A DNA stretch of 64,000 nt from Staphylococcus equorum. Lineage in GTDB: Bacteria; Bacillota; Bacilli; Staphylococcales; Staphylococcaceae. This document shows positions 47,262 through 55,751 of this stretch, piece by piece (positions within the stretch are counted from its first letter, which is position 1; every line of letters starts with the position of its first letter). A program made the translations under genes and the position numbers. Below the pieces are notes generated by a model. It did not search any database, was not told the DNA's origin, and worked only from the letters and a program-made list of their open reading frames with translations. The DNA is taken from NCBI RefSeq assembly GCF_001747895.1, contig NZ_LNNB01000018.1:1-64000 (forward strand). The letters are read 5' to 3'.

Positions 47262-50200
47262 TCATGAACGGCTTTTTATTGTTTCATCGAGATCTTCTGT
47301 ATTAGATTCTAAGTTAATAACGCTGTAGTATGGTTTAGATTTAATCCGATCTTTATCACCGATAACATAAAATTCTTTTTTAGCCCTTGTGACAGCAACG
47401 TTTAATAGATTGGGTTTTGCGCATGACCAATTGACTGCACCATCTTGATTATTGTCAGTTCCTATTACAAAATAAACTTTCTTTGCTTCTTTACCCTGAA
47501 ACGTATGGACAGTTCCAATTGAATTTTTAATCCAGTCACTTATTTTTTTAGAATCGTCACTTACAGTTTGAATCAATTCTTTTCTTGCTAATAATTGAAT
47601 TTGTTTTTTTACTTCAGTAAATGGGGAAATAACATAAACGCTTGGTTCATGCTCACCATTTTCTATAGCTTGTTTCCAATCATTTTTAAGTAGTGCTATG
47701 ACTTTATCTCCTTGTTCTTTTACGAATTGTCTCTGTACCGAATTACCTTTAATATCATACCATCCAGTTTTACCTATATTAGTAATAGTTTCAGGTAAGA
47801 CCATTTTATTATCATAGGCAATTTGATTGGCGATAGTAAACATTGGCTTTAAACATCTTCTATGTACCCATAATGGAATTCCAATCCAATACTTACTATC
47901 TTCATCATCCGTCTGAGTCTTCCAATATCCATATTTATTCGCAAAATCAGCTACAGTTTGAACAGAAGATGCTTTTGAAAGTAAACGTTCATGAATATGA
48001 TAGCCTTTTCTAATATTAGCTATTAAATTATCTTCCATTGTTACTACTGGCTCTATTTGAATAGGATCTCCAACTGCTATCACTTTCTTAGAACGATATA
48101 ATGCTCCGACTGCTGCTTGTGGGAGGGCTTGGCCTGCCTCGTCTATAAACAAGTAGTCAATAAAGTCTTTAGGCAATCCTCTATACATTGATGCGAAACT
48201 TGCAAAGGTCGTACTCACTACAGGAAAAATAAGATGCATCACATTCCATGCATTCGTCACACGAACTGGTGCCGAATCAAGATATGAATTACGCGCTTTA
48301 AAGTCTTGCATGGCATAATAAACTGGACCATTATTGGCAATTAATATCAATTTTTGTAGTTCCATTGCTTTTAAAAATAATAACCCACGATGATATTGTA
48401 ATTCATTAGAATTCCACAAATTTTCTACCTGACGCTTCTCATAATTATCCTCATCCCAAAAATCAGATTCAGGAAACGTCACTTTGGAATTATCTTTGTA
48501 TTTATTATACTCCGTCAGTTTGATATTACAGTCATTTACTTTTTCTTCGTCATTTTTTATCTTTTGCTCGAAATCTTTATTATTATTACTTATCTCTTTT
48601 ATACCTTTTTGTAAATCGTTGATTTTTGTATGGTAAGTCTTTTTTTCTTCTAATAACTTTATTTTATCTTCTTTACACTTATCTAGATTGTCATCATTAG
48701 TTTGTCCAAACCATGACTTCATTTTCTCAAATATATTATTTGGATTATATGTTTGAATCATTTCATCAATTGTTTCAATTTGTTGCTCTATATATTGAAA
48801 ATCATTTTTTACATTCTCTAATTCAGTGTTTTTGTTTGATAAATCTTTATGGTTTTGACTTAAACTTTCTTTCAATATTTCCATTTCTGATTTTAATTCT
48901 TTTTCTTTATTTAATAATTGTTCATTTTCTTTATATTTATCATATGCTTCAACTGATAATTGTTTTAATTCTTTCACTTTTTTGAGTTCTTCATTAAAGT
49001 CTTTCTTACAAACTTTCCATTTTTGCTTTAATTGATTATAACCAATACTAGTATTCTCATTTTGCAACAACCTCACTAATGAAGTTTGCTGATTATCAGA
49101 TTTTGAATCACTATTAAGGATTTGATTCATTACTTTATTGATATTGTCACTTTTTCCAAATACGCCTGAAAATAACCCCCACGCTGGTTCACCTATTAAT
49201 CGAGATGCAATCGTGCTAAAACTTTTCAATTCATCAGTCGCTTTACTATAATCTAATTCATATTCTGGAAATGCCTTCCCTTCAGGATTACGAACTACTT
49301 CTTCCATTTTTGGTAAATCTTTAGATATATTTTCTACTGCACCATTATTACTTGATGCAACTACCATTTTAAATTTAGTGAATTCCTCTTTTAACACTTT
49401 AATAGGATAAGCATCTGTGTCATGTATTTTAACATTTTCAAAAGCATCCCGTGGATCATCTAACACGGCAAAGGCTTTAGCTCGCTCAACAACTAAGTGT
49501 GCAAAGATATCTTTTAATAAAGTCGTTTTCCCTGTCCCTGGAGGACCATTTACCGTATTAATATGTTCATTACTACTTGTTATACGATTTACAGCTAGTT
49601 GTTGCATTAAAGATAATTTATGTTCAATTTGTGATGGCCAACGACCATCTGGTAAATTTTCTGGATGTAAGAACTCCTCAAACACTTCTTTATTTTCATC
49701 TACTTCAATACGCTTTGTATCATCTATGCCTTCAATATAAGCTTTCAATGTTTGGTTAGGGTCTTTACGAGCTCTTTCTATATCACCAATAAAGAAACTA
49801 TTAAAATCAGGATCTGGAGATTCACTATTTTTAACATATTCAATCGTAAAATAATGTTTGAATATGCCATTTGTTTCAGAAATAAGTACAGCAAAAAAGT
49901 CACGGTACTTTTCATCCAATTGCTTAATTTTGTCTTTGTTAATCGGCTCATCTGCAATAATTCCATTAAATTTTTGCTGGAATTTACGTTTAGAGTCATT
50001 AAATATTTGTTCTATGTTTGCACTCTTATTTTTTCTAATTTCTTTAAGTGCACTCATAATCATAGGGATATGTAGACTATCTGTTACTACTTTTCCATTT
50101 TCATCAGTTTGGAATGTATAACCATAACAACGCTTTTCATTTGGGTTAAAAATTTCTGTATTATCGTTAAAAATATTTTGAATTTCTTTATCAATTTCTT

Positions 50201-50450
50201 TAAAATAAAAGCAATTTCTATATAAACGAAATATTCTTTTACCGTATTTTTGAGGTTGCTCTGCAATTTTATATCGTTCATCATTCCATATATCATAATA
50301 ATCTTCAAAACTTTGTAATTGCTTTTGTTGTTCATTATTTTGAAAATTACCTTTAGATAAAGTGCTTCCCTTGTCATATTTAACTTCACCAGGTTGTAAA
50401 GATTCTACTAGTAACCATGCTGATAGAGTATCATTAACTAAATTCGCCAT
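47262..50450 (-). CDS. Large SF1B (Upf1/DNA2-like) helicase with coiled coil, defence-type
   Basis: 1062 residues. N-terminal ~280 residues are without known motifs. Helicase motifs then follow: Walker A NGPPGTGKTTLLKDI (~residue 302), a ~350-residue insert rich in Lys, Glu and Leu that forms a long coiled coil (residues ~495-650), motif II LFIDEAGQALPQA, motif III AVGDPIQIEP, motif V GTVHTFQGKEAKKV and motif VI VAVTRAKKEFYVIGDKDR. This is the Upf1-like branch, whose prokaryotic members occur often in phage-defence clusters. No nuclease motif seen. It stands alone between the MFS/ThrRS cluster and an Fst toxin locus, and opens the helicase-rich 47-63 kb segment. The partner or target is unknown. 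Confidence 0.88.
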   Translation of the reverse strand: MANLVNDTLSAWLLVESLQPGEVKYDKGSTLSKGNFQNNEQQKQLQSFEDYYDIWNDERYKIAEQPQKYGKRIFRLYRNCFYFKEIDKEIQNIFNDNTEIFNPNEKRCYGYTFQTDENGKVVTDSLHIPMIMSALKEIRKNKSANIEQIFNDSKRKFQQKFNGIIADEPINKDKIKQLDEKYRDFFAVLISETNGIFKHYFTIEYVKNSESPDPDFNSFFIGDIERARKDPNQTLKAYIEGIDDTKRIEVDENKEVFEEFLHPENLPDGRWPSQIEHKLSLMQQLAVNRITSSNEHINTVNGPPGTGKTTLLKDIFAHLVVERAKAFAVLDDPRDAFENVKIHDTDAYPIKVLKEEFTKFKMVVASSNNGAVENISKDLPKMEEVVRNPEGKAFPEYELDYSKATDELKSFSTIASRLIGEPAWGLFSGVFGKSDNINKVMNQILNSDSKSDNQQTSLVRLLQNENTSIGYNQLKQKWKVCKKDFNEELKKVKELKQLSVEAYDKYKENEQLLNKEKELKSEMEILKESLSQNHKDLSNKNTELENVKNDFQYIEQQIETIDEMIQTYNPNNIFEKMKSWFGQTNDDNLDKCKEDKIKLLEEKKTYHTKINDLQKGIKEISNNNKDFEQKIKNDEEKVNDCNIKLTEYNKYKDNSKVTFPESDFWDEDNYEKRQVENLWNSNELQYHRGLLFLKAMELQKLILIANNGPVYYAMQDFKARNSYLDSAPVRVTNAWNVMHLIFPVVSTTFASFASMYRGLPKDFIDYLFIDEAGQALPQAAVGALYRSKKVIAVGDPIQIEPVVTMEDNLIANIRKGYHIHERLLSKASSVQTVADFANKYGYWKTQTDDEDSKYWIGIPLWVHRRCLKPMFTIANQIAYDNKMVLPETITNIGKTGWYDIKGNSVQRQFVKEQGDKVIALLKNDWKQAIENGEHEPSVYVISPFTEVKKQIQLLARKELIQTVSDDSKKISDWIKNSIGTVHTFQGKEAKKVYFVIGTDNNQDGAVNWSCAKPNLLNVAVTRAKKEFYVIGDKDRIKSKPYYSVINLESNTEDLDETIKSRS

Positions 50451-50550
50451 TTTGTCTCATCCTTATGTAATTAAGTTCATTCGCCTTATTTTAACAATAT
50501 TCTGAAAAAATTCATAATGGCTATAAATATTAATACGAATTGTGCCTTTA

Positions 50551-50751
50551 TTCAGTTATAATTTCATAAGGGGGATTTTCATTGACCTAATGTATATTTT
50601 AAGGTTTCTTATGAATAACAAAGAGTATCATTTGAACCATAAATCTAATTAATTTCAGCTGATCAAATTGATGATACTTGTAAGAGATTTTTAGCTTCAG
50701 ATGTTAAATATCGCTTTTTAATTGATACAAGTGCAAAACGATATTTTTGAA
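50551..50751 (+). pseudogene. Decayed partial copy of the alcohol dehydrogenase gene with its promoter
   Basis: 50551-50630 matches the promoter at 40811-40891 (TTCAGTTATAATTTCATA; ATTGACCTAATGTATATTTT with the MerR-like palindrome partly eroded). Directly after it, 50640-50751 matches the last ~110 bases of the dehydrogenase gene (CTAATTAATTTCAGCTGATC...GATGTTAAATATCG...ATATTTTTGAAA, from 41876 on). About 960 bases of the coding middle are deleted. It makes no protein. Confidence 0.88.
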
Positions 50752-50965
50752 AAGATGCCCGTAGAATTTAGAGCATTAGAAGTTTTTATGAAATTTTAAA
50801 TGTAAGAATTGAGACACGAAATAGAGGATTTTAATAGAATAGTATGATTTCTATTAAACATAATTCAGCTTATCGGAAGTGCATATGCTTACACTTTCAC
50901 AAATGATATAATAACAGAGTCGTCTTAACTTCCGGCGATATATTCGACGGAAGGAGGTGAGACCA
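50752..50965. other. Spacer with the promoter of the Fst-type toxin
   Basis: TATAAT at 50907-50912 is a good -10 box for the toxin transcript; no clear -35. Otherwise no feature. Confidence 0.5.
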
Positions 50966-51058
50966 GTGGAACTACTTTTTGTTAGTATAATTGCACCTGT
51001 TGTTTCAGGATGCATAATTGCGGGTTTTACGTTTTGGCTAAACAACCGCGATAAATAA
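50966..51058 (+). CDS. Fst-family type I toxin
   Basis: 30 residues, GTG start behind AAGGAGGTGAG (near-perfect site). MELLFVSIIAPVVSGCIIAG then FTFWLNNRDK: a single transmembrane helix with the family pattern (I-x-A-P-x-x-x-G...W-x-x-x-R-x-K) of Fst/par toxins, which depolarise the membrane when overproduced. The downstream direct repeat and opposing promoter complete a par-like locus. The family is found on plasmids and on staphylococcal chromosomes. Confidence 0.9.
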   Translation: MELLFVSIIAPVVSGCIIAGFTFWLNNRDK

Positions 51059-51145
51059 TAAGGCGACACCAGCCCACCAAAAAGAACCCCCAACCTATTC
51101 CAGTAGGTTGGGGGTTCGGTGTTCCAATGGAACTACTTTTTGTTA
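50967..51145 (+). repeat. Par-type direct repeats TGGAACTACTTTTTGTTA (two copies)
   Basis: Copy one at 50967-50984 covers the toxin start; copy two at 51128-51145 lies beyond the terminator. 18 bases identical. They are the DRa/DRb interaction repeats of Fst systems. Confidence 0.9.
51085..51116. terminator. Bidirectional terminator shared by toxin mRNA and antisense RNA
   Basis: AACCCCCAACCTA pairs with TAGGTTGGGGGTT over a 6-base loop, the shared terminator typical of par loci. Confidence 0.92.
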
Positions 51146-51146
51146 A
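51085..51146 (-). ncRNA. RNA II-type antisense antitoxin of the Fst locus
   Basis: A minus-strand promoter (TTGCAT at 51180-51175, 18-base spacer, TATAAT at 51156-51151) would start a ~60-nt RNA that ends at the shared terminator and covers the direct repeat copy. In par loci the antisense RNA pairs with the repeats of the toxin RNA and blocks its translation. The start point is inferred from the promoter. Confidence 0.8.
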
Positions 51147-51340
51147 ACACATTATAACATCATAAGTGGTTATAATGCAAAGTCATAATAAAATTAGAAT
51201 ATAAATACCAGTGGAGTCAAAAACAAATATCTCATTAAACATCCTAAGGATATATAACCATATAAATGAAATAGATTACAGAATATTAAAGACTATACGC
51301 TACTACAAATTTTTAATTGTCTGTTATTATACCAACACTA

Positions 51341-53836
51341 TTAACTTGATGTTTTAAATCTTTCAAAATATTTATCTATAATTTTATCATAAGTCAAATC
51401 AGTATTAATCAGTAAATTTTCGCACTCTATTTCTAAACTACTTTTGTCTAAATGACTATTGATTAAATTTTTTAAAAAACATCTTATATCATCTTTTAAT
51501 AAATTTAGTTTTGCATAAGTTAAAACATAGGACTCTTCTGCTTGTGCATTACTGGTAGCATTATTATTTGGATGAACACTAGCACGTATAAATTCATAGT
51601 TAGGATATTCTTGTCTAAACCATTCCCCGGCAACCAATAATTGACCGTGATTTTCTTTATTAAACGAATTTTTCTCTTTCTTCCTACTTTTTGCCTCTAT
51701 TACGATTGCTTTTTCTTCTGAAATTAACCATAGAATATCTGGTCCTGAGCCATTATAATCAAGTCTTTGTGAACTAAATCCTAAAAATCTCCCTAATTCA
51801 GCCAGAGATTCTTCGAATTGGTTTGATGACGAATCTGGATGTAGCTTTTTAGATATTTCATCAAATTTATGTAAAATTGCTTGTCTTTGTCTATAAGCTC
51901 CTATTATTTCAGCTATTTGTTTTGATTGTTTGCCTGGTATATTTATTTTCCGATAAGGAGCTTTTGTTTTGGGCCTATTTAAATTGTTATTGTGATAAAA
52001 AGCTTGCTTATAGCTATCTTCTGACTTTTCCTCATTTCCCCAATCAAATGCTATTCTTGCTATATTATGTTCATACCATCCACTTAACCTATCTTCTAAT
52101 GTATGATTAGCTACATATTTTTCAAGTTTGTCTATAGCTTTGTTATGGTAACCAAATTTCCATAAATCTAAACTCTTTCTCTCTACTTTTGCCAAAGTGA
52201 AATTCTTCTCAAAGGTACTTTCTTCTAGCAATTTTGAGAGGTTAGAATTATGATGATCAATCCAATCCTCATCTCTTTCTAAACTCTGTATAATTGTATT
52301 TTTAAGTTCTTCAGGTTCTTTTACTGCCTCACTTACTTTCTCCCCAATTTTGAGTTGAGATTTTGTTGCGCTAGTTAACATATTGAAATTGCTGTTTTGA
52401 CTTATCCAATCAGATAATTCTTTTCCTACTAGTAAAACGACACAATAATCACCAGATCCTCTTGCTGCTCTTCCTATGCCTTGTTCTATTCTTTGGGCTA
52501 TTATATTTGCAATTGTAGAATCATTACCTAATATAGATGATAAATATATCTCATATAATGAATTTCCTTTAGGTAAGCCATTCATTACTAACAAACGACA
52601 TGCATCATTTGGTAAATCAATACCATCATACCTGTTTGAAAAAATCACAGGTTTTTCTACACGCTGATTTTTTAAATTTTCAATATATTTTTCAATATTA
52701 TACTTAGCAACATAACCAATATCTTCATATTTTTCAGACTCAGTAAATGAATTTGTCAAAACAACGGTATTAGCTCCTTCTGATTTAACGAAATGTTCTA
52801 TAAGCATCTTATTCATTTTTTCATCGTAAGAAAAAGGCATCAAATCAGGCGTTAATATCATTCTTTCACTTATACCAGCTAGAGAAGAAGAAGAAAGTGG
52901 GTTTTGAACAGAGTCGAAATCTGCATCAAACATTTTAATTAAATTACTATCGTCAGCTATAGTCGCAGACATATAGATTCTTCTTTGACATTCTGTAAAA
53001 CTGCTAAACTGATCAATCAGCGGCAATATTGGTGTAATGTTAATTTCATTTTTATTTATTAAAGTATGACAAAGATTTAGGTGATTTCTTAGTAATGGCC
53101 ATTCAATATTTTCATTAATTTTATTCCGATTCAAAATCTCAACTACTGCATCGGTTTTAGATAGCCATGACCAATATGGTACTTCTATAATATTATTTTC
53201 CTTATTAGATACTATATCATCTAAAGTCCCCATCTTATCAATTGTTCTAAAATCTTCTCTGAATAAATCAATAAGTTCACCATAAGCTTGTGATGCCTTA
53301 TTTATAGTCAAAGTGAAACTATCTCTCAAGATGGGGAAGGATGTATGGGCGTCATCTAAGATAATTCCACCTATTTTTTGAGGAATTTTAGTTCCACTTC
53401 CAACTATACCAAATTTACTTTTACCATTAAAAAGAGCCTTATAAGATGCAACCATAATGGATTTACCATTTTTAAATTCATTAGATAGGGGTTGCCCTTT
53501 TTGATATAATACAGCTTTTATACCAAAATCTTCTGCCATCTTGATTGTTTGTTGAGCTAATTGATTAGTCGGCGATAAATATAATACTGGTTCACCTAAT
53601 TCGTCCATAGTTGATTGTGCTATCAACAATCCTACTAATGTCTTACCTCCACCGGTATGTAGTTTTATAACTGTATCTTTTTGATTTCTTTTTTTAAACC
53701 AATCCACTAGAATATCTTTTTGATTTGAAAATAAGTCATTAAAATATTTAGGTTTACGATTTCTATTTATAATTTCCCAAGGTTCAATTGGACTTATACT
53801 CTCTTGATAATTATCTAATTTCTTAAAGTTTACCAT
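51341..53836 (-). CDS. DEAD/DEAH-box helicase with C-terminal nuclease-like domain
   Basis: 831 residues. SF2 motifs: motif I LHTGGGKTLVGLL (~residue 60), motif II DDAH (VILDDAHTSF), motif III MSATIADDS, and motif VI RIEQGIGRAARG (~residue 445). The C-terminus has GPDILWLISEEKAIVIEAKS followed by RKK (~residue 690-715), a D...E-x-K pattern of PD-(D/E)XK nucleases, with HGQLLVAGEWFRQEYP. Together they suggest a single-chain helicase-nuclease, as found in several anti-phage systems. No partner gene directly adjoins it (an Fst locus and a resolvase gene flank it). Not assigned to a named defence system. Confidence 0.85.
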   Translation of the reverse strand: MVNFKKLDNYQESISPIEPWEIINRNRKPKYFNDLFSNQKDILVDWFKKRNQKDTVIKLHTGGGKTLVGLLIAQSTMDELGEPVLYLSPTNQLAQQTIKMAEDFGIKAVLYQKGQPLSNEFKNGKSIMVASYKALFNGKSKFGIVGSGTKIPQKIGGIILDDAHTSFPILRDSFTLTINKASQAYGELIDLFREDFRTIDKMGTLDDIVSNKENNIIEVPYWSWLSKTDAVVEILNRNKINENIEWPLLRNHLNLCHTLINKNEINITPILPLIDQFSSFTECQRRIYMSATIADDSNLIKMFDADFDSVQNPLSSSSLAGISERMILTPDLMPFSYDEKMNKMLIEHFVKSEGANTVVLTNSFTESEKYEDIGYVAKYNIEKYIENLKNQRVEKPVIFSNRYDGIDLPNDACRLLVMNGLPKGNSLYEIYLSSILGNDSTIANIIAQRIEQGIGRAARGSGDYCVVLLVGKELSDWISQNSNFNMLTSATKSQLKIGEKVSEAVKEPEELKNTIIQSLERDEDWIDHHNSNLSKLLEESTFEKNFTLAKVERKSLDLWKFGYHNKAIDKLEKYVANHTLEDRLSGWYEHNIARIAFDWGNEEKSEDSYKQAFYHNNNLNRPKTKAPYRKINIPGKQSKQIAEIIGAYRQRQAILHKFDEISKKLHPDSSSNQFEESLAELGRFLGFSSQRLDYNGSGPDILWLISEEKAIVIEAKSRKKEKNSFNKENHGQLLVAGEWFRQEYPNYEFIRASVHPNNNATSNAQAEESYVLTYAKLNLLKDDIRCFLKNLINSHLDKSSLEIECENLLINTDLTYDKIIDKYFERFKTSS

Positions 53837-54190
53837 GTTAACACCCCACTGTTATGTTTATCGTACTTTAAAATTGAAACTAAATATTTTGAGTATATAA
53901 TTTATTTAGTTGAAAAATTTTAAAATCCCAGATAATCAATGCTATTTGTTAACAAATAGCATTCTGCTTGATATTGATTTAAGGAGATTATACCTCTGGA
54001 AAATTTAGTTTCTTACTATAGCTCTTTTAATATACATTAATTTTTCTCTTTTAACTATAGCAATAATATTTTTTCATATTAATATACTTTCGTGTTACTT
54101 TATGTTTATTATATCAATTGAATTGGCAATCTTACTTATGAAGGAATTGGCTGTATATTTTAATATAACTAGTACTATTGATGATAAAAA
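53837..54190. other. Spacer of about 350 bases
   Basis: Apart from the palindrome at 53938-53963 there is no feature. It contains the promoter for the helicase (minus) and follows the resolvase-linked gene. Confidence 0.5.
53938..53963. repeat. Perfect 26-bp palindrome
   Basis: AATGCTATTTGTT directly followed by its exact reverse complement, AACAAATAGCATT, with no loop. Not followed by a T run, so not a typical terminator. It could be an operator or a recombination/insertion site near the helicase promoter. Confidence 0.75.
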
Positions 54191-54781
54191 TCAAATAGAT
54201 TTATCATTTAGTAGAAACTTATGTAAATTTTCTTTTAATTTATTTATTTCTTCGAATTGGTGAGTGTAAATTAATGAGGTAAAGTTAGAAATAATACTTT
54301 CACATAAAAAAATTTGTTCATTGGTAAGACTAACATTTTCTGAATTATAATAATTTAGGAAGGAATACTCTATTTCTTTGATGCACTGAATATCCTGCCC
54401 CTTATTTAGTTCATTTGAATTTTCTATTATTTCAAAGCAAATACTAGCTTTATTTTTTAAAAGAGCATATTTTCTTTTTTGCAAATTCGCTTTTTTTTTA
54501 TTATTATTTTTATCGTTGAGAACGTCTCCTAATAGTAATACTATTAAAGGAAGGAATATAGCTATTAGTAATTGATCTTCATAATTTTTTTGACTTATCA
54601 CTGTTTTTTTTAGATCATCAGCTTCTTTCATACCTTTTTCATTTTGTATAACCTGTTCATGCATTCTAGCATGATTAATTTTATCAATATCTTTATTATA
54701 TGGGCTATATTCACTATCGTTATATAATAGCATTAATAAAGGCATTATTATCAATATTATTAATAATATAATTTTTTTCAC
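54191..54781 (-). CDS. Membrane protein coupled to a resolvase gene, unknown function
   Basis: 196 residues. N-terminal hydrophobic helix (residues ~3-19), a charged stretch (NHARMHEQVIQNEKGMKEAD), a second helix (~70-88), then a cytosolic helical part. The ATG overlaps the resolvase stop by 4 bases (ATGA), indicating translational coupling. No family recognised. The pairing with a recombinase could be a cargo gene of a small transposon-like unit, but no terminal repeats were found. Confidence 0.7.
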   Translation of the reverse strand: MKKIILLIILIIMPLLMLLYNDSEYSPYNKDIDKINHARMHEQVIQNEKGMKEADDLKKTVISQKNYEDQLLIAIFLPLIVLLLGDVLNDKNNNKKKANLQKRKYALLKNKASICFEIIENSNELNKGQDIQCIKEIEYSFLNYYNSENVSLTNEQIFLCESIISNFTSLIYTHQFEEINKLKENLHKFLLNDKSI

Positions 54782-55344
54782 TTATTTCTTCCTCGTTTCT
54801 CTTTTACAATTCGATAAATAGTTGATCTACTAACACCGGTTTTCTTAGCAATCTCTTCGCCTGTAAGTTTTTGTTCATCGTATAGAAACTTAATTTCTCT
54901 TTTCTTATGCTCAGACAATGAAGGTCTGCCGCCTTTTCGACCTCTTGCTCTTGCTGCTTCTAATCCTTTTTTCGTACGTTCACTTAATAAGTTAGCTTCC
55001 AGTTCAGCAAATGCACTCATCATGGTAAAAAAAATCTTGCCCATCGCATCTTGGGTCGATACGTTCATATCTATAATATGTAAATCGATACTGTTTTCAT
55101 CCAACCATTGTGATAACTCAATTAATTGTTTCGTTGTACGGCCAAGACGATCTAATTTATAGATAACTAGAATATCGCCTTCACGTAAATAATCCAAACA
55201 CTTATCAAGTTCCGTTCTTTTCGTTTTGCGACCACTCGCTTTCTCACTAAAGATACGTTCACAACCATATTCCTCAAGCGTATCAGTCTGTACATCGAGA
55301 CTTTGATCTTGTGTTGATACACGTGCATAACCAATTTTAGCCAT
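54778..55344 (-). CDS. Serine recombinase (resolvase/invertase, Bin/Tn552 type)
   Basis: 188 residues. MAKIGYARVSTQDQSLDVQT with the catalytic Ser of YARVS (~residue 10), ASGRKTKRTELDKCLDYLREGD, YKLDRLGRTTKQLIEL, and a C-terminal helix-turn-helix (LTGEEIAKKTGVSRSTIYRIVK). This is a complete small resolvase, as carried by staphylococcal plasmids and Tn552-like transposons. The ~130 bases upstream (55345-55480) hold repeated ATTTATGATACATTGATTATAACAC-like elements that could be its res site; not delimited. It indicates that this part of the island was moved or reshuffled. Confidence 0.92.
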   Translation of the reverse strand: MAKIGYARVSTQDQSLDVQTDTLEEYGCERIFSEKASGRKTKRTELDKCLDYLREGDILVIYKLDRLGRTTKQLIELSQWLDENSIDLHIIDMNVSTQDAMGKIFFTMMSAFAELEANLLSERTKKGLEAARARGRKGGRPSLSEHKKREIKFLYDEQKLTGEEIAKKTGVSRSTIYRIVKEKRGRNK

Positions 55345-55496
55345 TTGAATACCACCTCTTTTAATCGTTTTATGGGTGCTTATTAATGAAATCTAATTCT
55401 CGATGCAAATAAGCGCGTCTCTCATCGTCTAAAAACTCATGATTTTTGATATTTATGATACATTGATTATAACACAAGTTTTTAGACTTAAATATA
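55345..55496. other. Possible res site upstream of the resolvase
   Basis: AT-rich with short repeated motifs such as TGATACATTGATTATAAC near 55456. Resolvases normally act on subsites just upstream of their gene; here the site is inferred from position, not from matched subsites. Confidence 0.4.
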
Positions 55497-55532
55497 TAAG
55501 AAAAACCTCTTAATTTATAGTTAAGAGGTTTT
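55497..55532 (-). terminator. Hairpin, terminator of the Type IIG gene
   Basis: AAAACCTCTTAA pairs with TTAAGAGGTTTT over 7 bases; T5 follows on the minus strand. About 220 bases past the gene stop. Confidence 0.7.
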
Positions 55533-55751
55533 GTGTCAAAAATGAACGTTTTAAAATTCGATATGAATTACTATATTTTAATCACTAACTTAGATTTTTA
55601 AAAAAGAATACGTCTCCTTTTCACCATTTCTCTACCTTTAAGTATTAATATTTGGAAAATTTTCTTGATAAGTGATTACTATTATATCACTCCTATATCT
55701 CATTATACGAACGCAAGTTTTTAATGCAAGGAATGGTTGAATTTTATAGTA

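Noticed and set aside
50854-51093. 79-residue minus-strand frame across the Fst locus
   Set aside because: Covers the toxin gene and terminator; the par-like layout explains the region better.
47262-53836. Upf1-like helicase and DEAD helicase-nuclease as one two-gene system
   Set aside because: They are separated by the adh relic and Fst locus with their own terminators, so joint function is not supported.
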